A DNA stretch of 64,000 nt from Desulfacinum sp. Lineage in GTDB: Bacteria; Desulfobacterota; Syntrophobacteria; Syntrophobacterales; DSM-9756. The stretch spans positions 120,960 through 184,959 of the forward strand of contig JACIYN010000027.1 in NCBI GenBank assembly GCA_014359885.1, given 5' to 3'. This document shows, piece by piece, positions 54,794-63,869 of this stretch; position 1 is the stretch's first letter, and each line of letters begins with the position of its first letter. The notes beneath the pieces are model-generated. The model was not told the DNA's origin and searched no databases. It saw only the letters and a list, made by a program, of their open reading frames with translations. Both the position numbers and the translations under genes were made by a program.

Positions 54794-55300
54794 TGCGCAA
54801 CGGTGCCATCTGGGTATGCAGCATTTCAATCGCCATAACCACCCTTGCGCCACCCCGCACGGATGAAAGTGCAGGTCGCGGCAAGGGCCTTTTGTGGGAA
54901 CGCCGCAAGGCGCGATTCCCCTTGACTGACTGCACGCCTGTTGGATTGCCGCCCACCCTCCTCGCGGCTCGCGCTGCTCCTGCAAGGGACCGAAAATACA
55001 ATGTTACTATATTAGGTTTCCCGCTCCCTCGTTTCCGCCCATGATGCCTCCTTTAAGCCTTTGCCTCTTTGCGCGAGACCCTTTGGCCTCGCGCCACGCC
55101 GCTATTTTCTTTTACGTTGAGCATGACTCGACACTAGGAGCCTGTCCAACAATGGCTCATTTGCCCCTTCCAACGTCCATCCGTCATCCCCGTGAAGCTT
55201 GTCCCCGGCTTGAACGGGGAGCGGGGATCCAGGATTTCCGGGAACCCATGGACTCCCGCTTGCGCGGGAGTGACGGGTGGCGGAGTTCTCGGACAGGCTC
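54794..55300. other. Intergenic region with repeats between convergent genes
   Basis: Holds a family-C repeat (54849-54983), an AT-rich pocket (about 54995-55020, TACAATGTTACTATATTAGG) of unknown meaning, and REPIN copy F (55134-55304). No gene. Confidence 0.6.
54849..54983. repeat. Composite intergenic repeat (family C), copy 3
   Basis: Starts GCCACCCCGCACGGATGAAA and continues through TGTGGGAACGCCGCAAGGCG to GCTGCTCCTGC, a decayed CGCTCCCAC end. Confidence 0.65.
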
Positions 55301-55304
55301 CTAG
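55134..55304 (-). repeat. REPIN/MITE-like element, copy F (long form)
   Basis: A 171-bp element with exact 14-bp ends CTAGGAGCCTGTCC and GGACAGGCTCCTAG. It runs opposite to copies A, B, D and E: an enlarged-loop ATCCCC/GGGGAT hairpin, then ACTCCCGC/GCGGGAGT around TTGC. The CTAG at 55301-55304 supplies the TAG stop of the chemoreceptor gene. Confidence 0.88.
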
Positions 55305-58300
55305 AAAGTGGCCTTTCTTGCGTCGTCTTTGGAATTTAGATACGGCCCATACTTCTTATCCATGCCCAGGATGTGCTTCTTGAGCCAGTTTTCCAGGAAA
55401 TCCATCACTTCAAGCGTCAAATGGGTGTCTCCGCTCTGGAATCGGCCAACGATCTCTTCCACCTGGCTCGTGAGCTTCCGGTGCGCCACTCGATGCTCAT
55501 CCAAATCCGGGTAACCCGCCTGCTCCATCGCCCGTTCCTCGTGAAGGAAATGGGTCACCGTGTAGTCCACCAGGTCCCCCAGAAGTTTGCCCATGACGGC
55601 TCGTCCCCGACCTTCCGCCATGGCTTGCGACAGGCTATTGACCATTCGGAAAAGTTTCTGATGCTGAGCGTCAATGTCGAAATCGCCCACCGAGTATTCT
55701 TCCGTCCAGACCATACGAGGCTCAGCGGCGGTGGCTTGACCGGTCTTGCCCACCGGGGGACCAGTCACCCTGGGAGCCGCCTGGCGCCCCTGCCAGGTCG
55801 ATCCTGGCAGACGGGACCTTGATTTACCCAGAGCCCCATCCTGGGAATGGATGCTCTTTACATATCCACTATCGGCAACCTCCGAGTCCCCTCCCACAAC
55901 ATCCTCGCGGGACACCGCCACACCCACCACCTGGGCGAGCCGCTCCACATACTCGCGAACCATTTGGGCCTGAGCGCTGAGCTCCTCGCTGGCCGAGGCG
56001 GATTCTTCCGCATTGGCGGCATTCTGCTGGACAATGCGATCCATATCGGCCACCGCCCGGTTGACCTGCTGGATGCCTTCCGCCTGCTCGCTGCTGGCCG
56101 CAGCGATTTCGGACACCAGCTCCCCGATCTTGGCAGCCCCGTCCGCCACCTTGGCAAAGGCCTGGGACACCTGTTCAGCGGCCTGATTTCCGAAGCTCAC
56201 TTTCTGGACCGTTCGGTCGATGATCTGGGACGTATTCTTGGCCGCCTCCGCCGCTCGCATGGCCAGGTTTCGTACCTCATCGGCCACGACGGCGAAACCG
56301 GCCCCGGCCTCGCCCGCTCGAGCCGCCTCAACGGCCGCGTTCAGAGCCAGCAGGTTCGTCTGGAAGGCGATCTCATCAATGGTTTTGATGATCTTCTGGG
56401 TCTCCTGGCTCGCCTGCGCAATATCGCCCATGGCTTCCTCCAGGGTCTCCATGGCCTTCTGGGCTTCCACCAGATCCTGGCCGGACGTCTTGGCGATGGC
56501 GTTGGCCTGGGAGGCATTGTCCGCATTCTGGCGCGTCATGGACGCCATCTCTTCGAGGGCCGATGAGGTCTCTTCCAGGGATGCCGCCTGTTGGGAGGCC
56601 CCTTCCGCCAGTTCCTGGCTCGACTCCGATACCTGACTGGACGCCGCCGCCACCTGATCTGCCCCTTCGCTCAGCCCGGTCACCACCCGGAGGATAGGGT
56701 CGGCAATGCGGCGGCCGAAGGCCACAGCAACCACGATACCCGCCGCCAGCATGGCCAAGGCGATCCCGATCGCCCACTTCACGGACTGACGCTGGCCTTG
56801 CCGCAGGTTGTCTCCCACATGCTTGGCCATTTCCATCAGCTCATCCTGGGCCATCATCGTCACAACCACGTAGGTCGCATCCCCCACCTTCAGGGGCTTG
56901 TAGGCCATGAACTTCACAACTCCTTCGAATTCGTAGGCGCCTGTTCCCTTTTCCCCCGAAAGACCCTTTTTCAGCAGCTCCGCCAAAGCCCCGTACCGGG
57001 AATCCGTCAGGTTGATTCCATCCGTCAGGCCGTATTTCGGGTGAGAAACAATAATGCCGGCCTGGTTGACCACGGAAGAGTAGCCCGTCTTTCCATAGGT
57101 CTTCGAAGACAAGACGTCCCAGATGACCGACCAATCCAGGTTGAGCGCCACGGCACCTGCAAATTCGCCAGCCGCCCGGACGGGGATCACCACACGCATT
57201 TCCGGTCTTCCCGTGTTTTCGGCCAGGACCACGCCGGTGTTCACGAGACCGTCCGCCCTTCGAACCGCCTGGAACCAGTCGGCTCCGCTCTTGTCCCGCA
57301 GATCCTCCACGAAGGCGCCATCCACGAACTTCAAAACCTCCCGACCGCTGGCATCCAGGAACCGCACCTGGCTATAGAGCCTCTTTTCGCCCCGGGCCGT
57401 TTCCACCGTGGCCACCTTCCACAGGGCTTCCAACTCCCCGCGGAACCCCTGCCAGTAGGCCTTCTGGGCTTCCCCGCCCAGATCCTCCCACGAGCAGGTG
57501 CTCATGATCACCCAGCCGTAATCCACGAATTCCACGGCGGCCACGACCTTGTGAACGCCGTCGCCGTCGGTGTAGCTGCTGAAGGTCTTCCCGATCTCTC
57601 TCGCCTTGGAATAGGCGGCCATGACCTGCGACGAATCGGGAAGGTCGCCCACCTTCCTGCCCACCAGTGTGTCGTCCCGATGGGCAACGACGACCCCTTC
57701 CTTGTCGACTATGAAGAAGACACCGGAACTCCCGAGGCGAGCCGAGGCGATGGCCTCCCGCATTCCATCCAGGTCCTTTTCCTGGATAGTGATGGCCACA
57801 GCCCCGATCACATCATCGAAAGGATCCACCAGGGGCGCGTAAATGCTCTGGTACCATTCCCCGTCCCTGACCTCCCTGACCTTGTAGTTCTCCCCATTGA
57901 GCAAGGCCTGGATGAGAGGATTCGGATCCCCCAAAGCGCCCTTGCTCGGAATGAACGACCCCACATCGCGCTGAGTCTCCGTCCTGGCCATGCTCGACCC
58001 CACGCGGAGCATGTCCCCGTCCTCGTTCATGCGCTGGAAGATGATGCAGTCGCTTCCCGAGATGGCCTTCACATCGTCGACGATCGCCACCTCCTGGTCG
58101 AAGGAATCGGCGGGGTAGAGAAGTTCCGACCCGAACTGCATGAGGGAAAGCTTTATGGGGTGCGTCTCACCCGTCACTTCGTTCCTGGCGTCCCACTGGA
58201 ATTCGATGCCCGTAGTGGCCACCAGTCCGTATTGCTTCATCACGGCGCGGGCCAGCCTCAGATCACTCTCCAGCTTCTGTCTCACGGTATTCTGGCGCGA

Positions 58301-58660
58301 CTCCAACAAATCGAAGAACCGGCCGATTTCGGCAAAGACCCTGTCCTTGGCCAGGTTGGCCAGGGTTTCGTTGGTTCCGGTCCTGGCGCTGATGTAGCCT
58401 TCCAGGTTGGAAGATGCGGCCAGCCTGCGGGCGTCGTTCTCGGTCTGCTTGACCAGGTTCGCCACCAGGGTGTGATCGTTTTCCACAATGTCGGACAGAT
58501 GCGTCTTGCCATTCTCGGCAAGCACATCGTTCAGGTATCCGGTCAGATGGCCGGACTGGGACCTTGAAAGCAGCGTGTTGATGGTCGTGCCGACCACCAG
58601 CGGGACCGCAACCAGGGCAGCGCACAGCACAATGAGCTTGGATTTCAACGTGAATTGCAT
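55301..58660 (-). CDS. Methyl-accepting chemotaxis protein with C-terminal bacteriohemerythrin domain
   Basis: A 1119-residue chemoreceptor. Membrane helix near 7-27, a long periplasmic region with two Cache-type sensor blocks ([20 protein letters not shown] near 310; [20 protein letters not shown] near 535), a second helix near 630-650, and the signalling hairpin with tip [20 protein letters not shown] near 775. The last 130 residues are a hemerythrin: [25 protein letters not shown] and [13 protein letters not shown] provide the di-iron ligands. DcrH of Desulfovibrio has the same plan and senses oxygen. A sigma28-like promoter precedes it. Its stop codon lies in a REPIN terminal repeat. Confidence 0.93.
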   Translation of the reverse strand: MQFTLKSKLIVLCAALVAVPLVVGTTINTLLSRSQSGHLTGYLNDVLAENGKTHLSDIVENDHTLVANLVKQTENDARRLAASSNLEGYISARTGTNETLANLAKDRVFAEIGRFFDLLESRQNTVRQKLESDLRLARAVMKQYGLVATTGIEFQWDARNEVTGETHPIKLSLMQFGSELLYPADSFDQEVAIVDDVKAISGSDCIIFQRMNEDGDMLRVGSSMARTETQRDVGSFIPSKGALGDPNPLIQALLNGENYKVREVRDGEWYQSIYAPLVDPFDDVIGAVAITIQEKDLDGMREAIASARLGSSGVFFIVDKEGVVVAHRDDTLVGRKVGDLPDSSQVMAAYSKAREIGKTFSSYTDGDGVHKVVAAVEFVDYGWVIMSTCSWEDLGGEAQKAYWQGFRGELEALWKVATVETARGEKRLYSQVRFLDASGREVLKFVDGAFVEDLRDKSGADWFQAVRRADGLVNTGVVLAENTGRPEMRVVIPVRAAGEFAGAVALNLDWSVIWDVLSSKTYGKTGYSSVVNQAGIIVSHPKYGLTDGINLTDSRYGALAELLKKGLSGEKGTGAYEFEGVVKFMAYKPLKVGDATYVVVTMMAQDELMEMAKHVGDNLRQGQRQSVKWAIGIALAMLAAGIVVAVAFGRRIADPILRVVTGLSEGADQVAAASSQVSESSQELAEGASQQAASLEETSSALEEMASMTRQNADNASQANAIAKTSGQDLVEAQKAMETLEEAMGDIAQASQETQKIIKTIDEIAFQTNLLALNAAVEAARAGEAGAGFAVVADEVRNLAMRAAEAAKNTSQIIDRTVQKVSFGNQAAEQVSQAFAKVADGAAKIGELVSEIAAASSEQAEGIQQVNRAVADMDRIVQQNAANAEESASASEELSAQAQMVREYVERLAQVVGVAVSREDVVGGDSEVADSGYVKSIHSQDGALGKSRSRLPGSTWQGRQAAPRVTGPPVGKTGQATAAEPRMVWTEEYSVGDFDIDAQHQKLFRMVNSLSQAMAEGRGRAVMGKLLGDLVDYTVTHFLHEERAMEQAGYPDLDEHRVAHRKLTSQVEEIVGRFQSGDTHLTLEVMDFLENWLKKHILGMDKKYGPYLNSKDDARKATF

Positions 58661-58729
58661 CGGGAACGCTCCTTTCCTCCTTTCGGGCACACCAATGGCT
58701 CTACGGCATCGCATGTTTCCGTACGTTGC

Positions 58730-58756
58730 CTATCGGCTCGATTGTGAAAAAACTTA
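58730..58756 (-). promoter_or_regulatory. Sigma28 (flagellar) promoter of the chemoreceptor gene
   Basis: On the minus strand TAAG, 15 nt, GCCGATAG: one mismatch in each box to the FliA consensus TAAA-N15-GCCGATAA with exact spacing. It lies about 70 bp before the ATG and chemoreceptors are standard FliA targets. Confidence 0.7.
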
Positions 58757-58899
58757 AGACTGATTTTGCCTATACGAGGATGTAAGCCAGCGGAGAGGAA
58801 AAGACGTGGCGCCGTGACTATCGGCTCCGGCACGCCCACCCCTTCCCGCGGCGGGGTCCAGCCCGGGAAGCCCTTCGTTAAAATCCCACCCGGGCGGGC

Positions 58900-58928
58900 T
58901 TGACACGAGGGGGCGGGTCCGGTACATA
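58900..58928 (+). promoter_or_regulatory. Promoter of the ArsR/SmtB regulator and permease
   Basis: TTGACA at 58900-58905, 17-nt spacer, TACATA at 58923-58928. The operator dyad starts directly downstream. Confidence 0.6.
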
Positions 58929-58952
58929 TCACATGAACATGTGGTCATATGA
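58929..58952. promoter_or_regulatory. Operator dyad for the ArsR/SmtB regulator
   Basis: A 24-bp imperfect palindrome (pattern TCAnATGAnCAn mirrored; 9 of 12 pairs match) lies just after the -10 box and reaches the Shine-Dalgarno. Size and position fit the operators of SmtB/CadC repressors. Confidence 0.5.
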
Positions 58953-58962
58953 GGAGGGTTTT

Positions 58963-59316
58963 ATGCATGTGGATGTGTGCTCCGTCGTCTGCATCCACCC
59001 GGAAAAGGTGGATCGCGCCCGAACCCGGATGGTGTCCGAAGGGACCGCGGAACGCCTTGCGGAGCTTTTCAAGGTGCTGGCCGACCCCACGCGGGTGCGC
59101 ATCCTGAGCGCCCTCCAGCACGGGGAACTCTGCGTGTGCGACCTGGCGGCCGCCATTTCCGCCTCCCAGTCGGCCGTGTCCCACCAGCTCCGCCTGCTGC
59201 GCGTCGCCCGGCTGGTGAAGGTGCGCCGGGAAGGCAAGATGGCCTTCTACTCCCTGGACGATGATCACGTACGCCACCTGTTCCGTGAGGGTTTGGAGCA
59301 CGTGGCCGAAGAGTGA
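58963..59316 (+). CDS. ArsR/SmtB-family metal-responsive repressor (CadC-like)
   Basis: A 117-residue winged-helix repressor. The N-terminal CSVVCIHPEKV resembles the alpha3N site of CadC; ELCVCDLA supplies the alpha3 cysteines; the recognition helix is in SASQSAVSHQLRLLR; the C-terminal DDDHVRHLFREGLEH resembles the alpha5 Zn site of SmtB. It should release DNA on binding Cd, Pb or Zn. Strong GAGGAGG supports ATG 58963. It precedes a heavy-metal permease gene by 28 bp. Confidence 0.92.
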   Translation: MHVDVCSVVCIHPEKVDRARTRMVSEGTAERLAELFKVLADPTRVRILSALQHGELCVCDLAAAISASQSAVSHQLRLLRVARLVKVRREGKMAFYSLDDDHVRHLFREGLEHVAEE

Positions 59317-59344
59317 ACTCTTTCCCCCGGAAGAAAGCACAAGC

Positions 59345-60469
59345 ATGTCGCAAGCCGTTTTCCCCATCCTGTTGAAGATCGTTGGAAACAGCTGGGCCAT
59401 CCTCGCGGAGTCGGCTCCGTTCATCCTCTTTGGTCTGTGGGCGGCGGGCCTGGTCAAGGTCTTTCTACCCGAAGAGAGGATTCTTCGGCACTTGGGAGGG
59501 CACAGCACGGCGGCCGTTGTGAAGGCTTCCCTTCTGGGCATCCCGCTGCCCCTCTGTTCCTGCGGCGTCCTTCCGGTGGCCATGGATCTCAGAAAACGCG
59601 GCGCGGGAAAGGGACCTTCCACGGCCTTTCTTGTCTCGGTGCCGGAAACGGGAGTGGACTCCATCGCCCTCTCCTACGTCCTCCTGGGACCGGTTCTGGC
59701 CGTTCTAAGGCCGCTGGCCGCTTTCGTCACCGCCACGGTGACGGGGATGCTCGTGAACCTGCTCCCCCAGTCCGATCCGGCCGAGGCACCTTCCCGCCCG
59801 CCCTTGCCTGACGCCCCCCAGACCGACCCCCATGCGGCCCACCAAGGTTCCCAGCCGTCTTTGGGAAGACGCGTGGTCCAGGGCATGCTCTACGGCTTTT
59901 CCGATCTCCTGCAGGATTTGGGCGGTTGGCTCCTCTTGGGCATTCTGCTCTCCGGCGTGATCGCGGCGCTTCTGCCGCAGGACGTCACCCGATTTCTCAC
60001 CGCCCACGAAGGCTGGTCTCTGCTTCTCATGCTCGCAGTGGGAATCCCCCTTTACATCTGCGCCAGCGCTTCCACGCCCGTCGCCGCGGCCCTGATCCTC
60101 AAAGGGCTCTCTCCCGGGGCGGCCCTGGTCTTTCTTCTGGCGGGTCCCGCCACCAACACCGCCACCCTCACGGTGCTGGGGCGCTTCTGGGGAAAGGCCG
60201 TCACCGCCGTCTATCTCGCTTCCGTGGCTTCCTGCACGCTTTTCATGGGCTGGATCACGAACCTGGTGTTCGAGACCTTCAACATTCCGGTGGCGGCATC
60301 GGAGCTTGCCGCCGTCCATCATTCCCGGGGTCTTTGGGAGCCCTTGTCCGCAGCCCTCCTCCTAGCCCTCTACCTGCTGCCCTTGGGGGCCCGAAAGATC
60401 CGCGCCCGTTGGCAGGCCTCGGGACCAACCCGTGCAGCCTGTTCCTGTTCCTCCCTTCCAGGCACATGA
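59345..60469 (+). CDS. SO_0444-family Cu/Zn efflux permease (DUF318/YraQ type)
   Basis: A 374-residue permease with eight or more predicted membrane segments in two halves linked by a hydrophilic loop with His (DPHAAHQGSQ, about 155-180). The first half has PLPLCSCGVLPVA, the second YICASASTPVAAALI; both are family hallmarks. The extreme C-terminus holds three cysteines (ACSCSS). It is co-transcribed with the upstream repressor, so metal-induced efflux is likely. ATG at 59345 has only a weak GGAAGAAAG upstream. Confidence 0.88.
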   Translation: MSQAVFPILLKIVGNSWAILAESAPFILFGLWAAGLVKVFLPEERILRHLGGHSTAAVVKASLLGIPLPLCSCGVLPVAMDLRKRGAGKGPSTAFLVSVPETGVDSIALSYVLLGPVLAVLRPLAAFVTATVTGMLVNLLPQSDPAEAPSRPPLPDAPQTDPHAAHQGSQPSLGRRVVQGMLYGFSDLLQDLGGWLLLGILLSGVIAALLPQDVTRFLTAHEGWSLLLMLAVGIPLYICASASTPVAAALILKGLSPGAALVFLLAGPATNTATLTVLGRFWGKAVTAVYLASVASCTLFMGWITNLVFETFNIPVAASELAAVHHSRGLWEPLSAALLLALYLLPLGARKIRARWQASGPTRAACSCSSLPGT

Positions 60470-60597
60470 TCCTCTTCCCGTTAGCCGGCGCGGGACGCCG
60501 GCACCCCCATCCTTAAGTGTTATGGGCTTCGGATGGTCGCTCGGGCCTCTGGAGTCAACCCGGTGGCCGGGGAGCTTTTTCTACGTGGAGGCAGGAG

Positions 60598-61251
60598 CTA
60601 ACGCCTTCTTGTGAAGACTTCCACCAGGTCACCCTCTCTGGCCCTGTTCCAGTCGGCGATCTTGATCCCCACTTGAGCTCCAACCCCTGCTTCCTGCACC
60701 GGGCGCCGGTCCATCTGCATGGATTGAATCATCCCTTCATATACAGGGCCCATGGCCGAGATAACCCGAAACGGCCGTCCCACCACGAAACGCCCCTGGG
60801 TGATCTCGCAGCCGATGATCCTGCCCTGTCCCACCAGGTCTTCTTCCCCTGCATCCTTTTTCCTTGGGCTCTGAACTCGCTTTAAGACGGCGGCTTCCAG
60901 CTCGTGAACCACATCCGAGGTCAGTATTTCGACCCCCATGGTGCGCGCCGCTTCTTCCACCTTCGGAGAAACTCCAACTTGAAAACCCACGACCAGCTTC
61001 CCCGCCGTAGCGGCCAGGAGCACGTCGTTCTTGGTGACCTCGCCGGGCGCGCTTCGGATCACCCTCACCTCCCGACCCGCTTTTGACAAACGTTCCAATA
61101 GACCTTTGACCGCCTCACACGTACCCGCCGTATCGGCTTTCAACACCACTTCCAGCGCCCGTTCCCGAGCCTCTGGTCGGGGCCTCGGCAAGGGGTGAGC
61201 CCCTTGACCTTCCCCATGCCTGGTGTTTCTCCTTTTGGACTTCCGGACCAT
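60598..61251 (-). CDS. Free-standing protein resembling the C-terminal domains of translation factor IF2
   Basis: A 217-residue protein that aligns by eye with domains III and IV of bacterial IF2 and has no GTPase domain. A basic head (MVRKSKRRNTRHGEGQ) leads to the domain III pattern VVLKADTAGTCEAVKGLLE, then VRVIRSAPGEVTKNDVLLAA and VGFQVGVSPKVEEAARTMGV. The domain IV part is GQGRIIGCEITQGRFVVGRP, YEGMIQSMQMDRRPVQEAGV and NRAREGDLVEVF. Domain IV of IF2 binds fMet-tRNA, so this could bind tRNA or compete with IF2 (inference). The ATG at 61251 follows GGAGGTCGGCAAG, and the frame is intact, so it is not simply a broken infB. Confidence 0.82.
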   Translation of the reverse strand: MVRKSKRRNTRHGEGQGAHPLPRPRPEARERALEVVLKADTAGTCEAVKGLLERLSKAGREVRVIRSAPGEVTKNDVLLAATAGKLVVGFQVGVSPKVEEAARTMGVEILTSDVVHELEAAVLKRVQSPRKKDAGEEDLVGQGRIIGCEITQGRFVVGRPFRVISAMGPVYEGMIQSMQMDRRPVQEAGVGAQVGIKIADWNRAREGDLVEVFTRRR

Positions 61252-61373
61252 CTTGCCGACCTCCGAAGTTGCGGATTGGGGTGCCCGAATCACCAAAGCG
61301 GTCCCTGCTTGTGCATCCCTTCCGAGTGCATTAGCGTTAAGTAAAACCCATCGAGCGAAAAGGAGGGCCCATC

Positions 61374-61832
61374 ATGAAAGTCTCCAAAATCTTATGGCCC
61401 ACGGATTTGTCCAAGAGCTCCGCAGCGGCTCTGGACTATGTTTTGGATCTATCCGCAAAGTACGGTGCGGAAGTGGTCTTGCTCTACGTGGTCGAGGACA
61501 TGAGCGGTCATGAGCCGTGGTACGGGGAGTGGGGCAGGAAGCACTTGGAAGAGTTTCACAAGTGGATCGTACGGGAGGCCACGGAGCGCCTCGACAGGAT
61601 CTGCAGGGAGCGTCTCCAGGGGTGTCCGCGTTTTGAGCGGCTCGTGGAAGGCGGCGATCCCGCCAAAAAGATTCTCGAGACCGTTGAAAACAAAGGCATT
61701 GATCTGGTGGTGCTGACGAGCCATGGTCTCAAGGGCCACTTCCCCTTCGGCAGCGTGGCCGAGAGGGTGGTGAAGAACGCCAAGGTGCCGGTTCTCGTGG
61801 TTCGGCCCAGCAGCGGAGGCGACGGTTCCTGA
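61374..61832 (+). CDS. Universal stress protein (UspA family)
   Basis: A 152-residue single-domain Usp. The start KILWPTDLSKSSAAAL and the ATP-binding motif SHGLKGHFPFGSVAERVV with VPVLVVRP are typical. AAAAGGAGGG precedes the ATG. It is divergent from the IF2-like gene across 122 bp; no strong promoter was identified there. Confidence 0.92.
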   Translation: MKVSKILWPTDLSKSSAAALDYVLDLSAKYGAEVVLLYVVEDMSGHEPWYGEWGRKHLEEFHKWIVREATERLDRICRERLQGCPRFERLVEGGDPAKKILETVENKGIDLVVLTSHGLKGHFPFGSVAERVVKNAKVPVLVVRPSSGGDGS

Positions 61833-62043
61833 TCGCCCGGCGGTTTACAGGGGCGACAGCGTCCTCCCGCGCCTGCAACCCCATTTCCGGCATGCATGTG
61901 GGGGCGGTCCGGGAACCGCCCTCACACGCCAAGACCGTTTCCTAAAGGCATTGGCTCACCGTGTTCAAGTCTCACCGTTCATACGGCTCTGCGCCCTGAG
62001 GCGTGCAACATTCCGCTCGGCGGCTCGTCCGGCCCCGCGTCCC

Positions 62044-63660
62044 CTATCCCGCCGCGGAGTGCTCCCGCGTCCAATAGGGGTTCGAAAGATCTTCGAAGAT
62101 GGTCATGGCTGCCGCCGCCCCGGCTGCCGTGGCCGTCACGATCTGCCGGTAGCCCCCCTCCACGTCTCCCGCCGTGTAGACGCCCGGAATGGCGGTTCGG
62201 TGCGACCCGTCGTGCCGAACGAACCCGTCGGGGGTGAGCGGGAGGCCCAGCTTTTTGGCCAGGGTGGTTTCCGCCACGTAGCCGATGGCCACAAAGACGG
62301 CGTCCGTTTCGCGGGTAAAGGTTTCTCCGGTCTTGTTGTTCTTAAGGAGCACGGCTTCCACGAAGCGCCCGCCCACGATTTCCTGCACCTCCGTGTTCCA
62401 AAGAACCGGGATTTCGGCACCTTCCAGCGCCTTCACCAGATGTTCCTGGGCGCGCAAGGAATCGCGCCGGTGCACCAAGGCCACCTCCACCCCGATGTGA
62501 TGCAGATGCAACGCTTCCGTCACGGCGCTGTTGCCGCCCCCCACCACCACGGCCTTTTTGCCCCGGTAGAGCGGTCCGTCGCAGGTGCTGCAGTAGCTCA
62601 CTCCGCGACCCGCCAGCCGGTCTTCCCCCGGCACTCCCAGCCGGCGATAGGAGGCCCCCGTGGCGAGAAGCACCGCGCGGGCCGTGAACCGCCGCCTGGT
62701 GGTGACCACTTCCAGCCGTCCGTTGGGACGCACTTCCACCACTTCTTCATTGGGAAAGATTTCCACGTATTCCAGCGCGTGGGACACCATGATGTCCACC
62801 AGCGTTTTCCCGGGCACGCGGCTCAACCCCGGATAGTTTTCCACCATGGGGGTCGTGGCCACCTGACCTCCCAGGTTGCCGCGCTCCACCACGGCGGCGC
62901 GCAGCCCGCTGCGCACGGCGTAAATGCCCGCCGTCAAACCGGCGGGACCTCCGCCCACGATGACGAGGTCCGTTTCCACTTCTTCCGCGTCGCTGTCCGG
63001 GATGAAGATGGTCTGGGGTTCCAGCTTCACCAGAGAAGCCATGAAGAGCTCCTCCGGCTGGGCCCCCTGGGCGATAAGCACCTCGTTGGCCACCACCTGC
63101 GGCACGCTGAAGGCCTCATAGGCATCGGCCAAATCGGGGTTGAACTCGATATCCACGATATCCACGGAAACGGCCTGAGGCCGAGCCACCGCGGCCTTGA
63201 CGGCATTGACCGCCTGCTGAGGGCAGTAGGGGCAGGTGGCGCTCACAAACACCTTGATCCGTCGCTCTCCTTCCAGCCGGGAGAGAACCTTCCGGGACTG
63301 GTCGCTCAATCCGTCGGTGGCGGTACCCATGTGGAGGATGGTCTCCACCAGCGTTCGGCCTTCCTCCCCCAGAGGCAGCCCCAGATAGCGGACCCGGTAG
63401 CGATCCGGGCAGAAAAGGAGCATGGGGGTGCGATCCACATGAAAGTGGGCCGCTTCGGGGTCGGCCACGTCCCGGTGCATCACTCGAACCTTGCGGGACA
63501 GGTCCTTGAACATGGAGACGAAGGTCTCCACGGCCTCCCGCATCTCGGGATGCCTCCTATCGGAAAAGGCATGGATGGCCACCTCGTACGGCAGCTTGTC
63601 GAAAAGGTTTTTCAGATGTTCCGCCACATCCTTGGGCAAGGACCCTCCTTTCCGCGCCAT
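62044..63660 (-). CDS. Thioredoxin reductase-like flavoprotein with N-terminal glutaredoxin-like (PDO) domain
   Basis: A 538-residue flavoenzyme. The N-terminal part (about 1-200) is a double thioredoxin-fold PDO-like domain with redox motif CPYC (VSATCPYCPQQ near 147). The C-terminal part (about 225-535) is a thioredoxin reductase: FAD motif VGGGPAGLTAGIYAVRSG, redox motif CSTC (YCSTCDG) and NADPH motif VVGGGNSAVTEAL. The layout recalls AhpF with the order of domains kept. GGGAGG supports ATG 63660. No ahpC is visible. It is preceded by wrbA on the same strand. Confidence 0.92.
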   Translation of the reverse strand: MARKGGSLPKDVAEHLKNLFDKLPYEVAIHAFSDRRHPEMREAVETFVSMFKDLSRKVRVMHRDVADPEAAHFHVDRTPMLLFCPDRYRVRYLGLPLGEEGRTLVETILHMGTATDGLSDQSRKVLSRLEGERRIKVFVSATCPYCPQQAVNAVKAAVARPQAVSVDIVDIEFNPDLADAYEAFSVPQVVANEVLIAQGAQPEELFMASLVKLEPQTIFIPDSDAEEVETDLVIVGGGPAGLTAGIYAVRSGLRAAVVERGNLGGQVATTPMVENYPGLSRVPGKTLVDIMVSHALEYVEIFPNEEVVEVRPNGRLEVVTTRRRFTARAVLLATGASYRRLGVPGEDRLAGRGVSYCSTCDGPLYRGKKAVVVGGGNSAVTEALHLHHIGVEVALVHRRDSLRAQEHLVKALEGAEIPVLWNTEVQEIVGGRFVEAVLLKNNKTGETFTRETDAVFVAIGYVAETTLAKKLGLPLTPDGFVRHDGSHRTAIPGVYTAGDVEGGYRQIVTATAAGAAAAMTIFEDLSNPYWTREHSAAG

Positions 63661-63869
63661 GTCGTCTCCTCCCTTCCCCCATCGGCACAGGATCCGCCGG
63701 GGACCTTCCCTGTCCTGAAATGGAGCGTTCTCTCCGTCGGGTTTTCTCACCCCAGCGGGATGAGCGGGGGGATAGACCCCGCCCCGCTCCCACAGAGGGT
63801 TCATGAGAGAGAAAACGCCAGCGAACGTCAAGAAGCGCCCATGAAGATAAGAGGTCGCTCCGATCCTCG

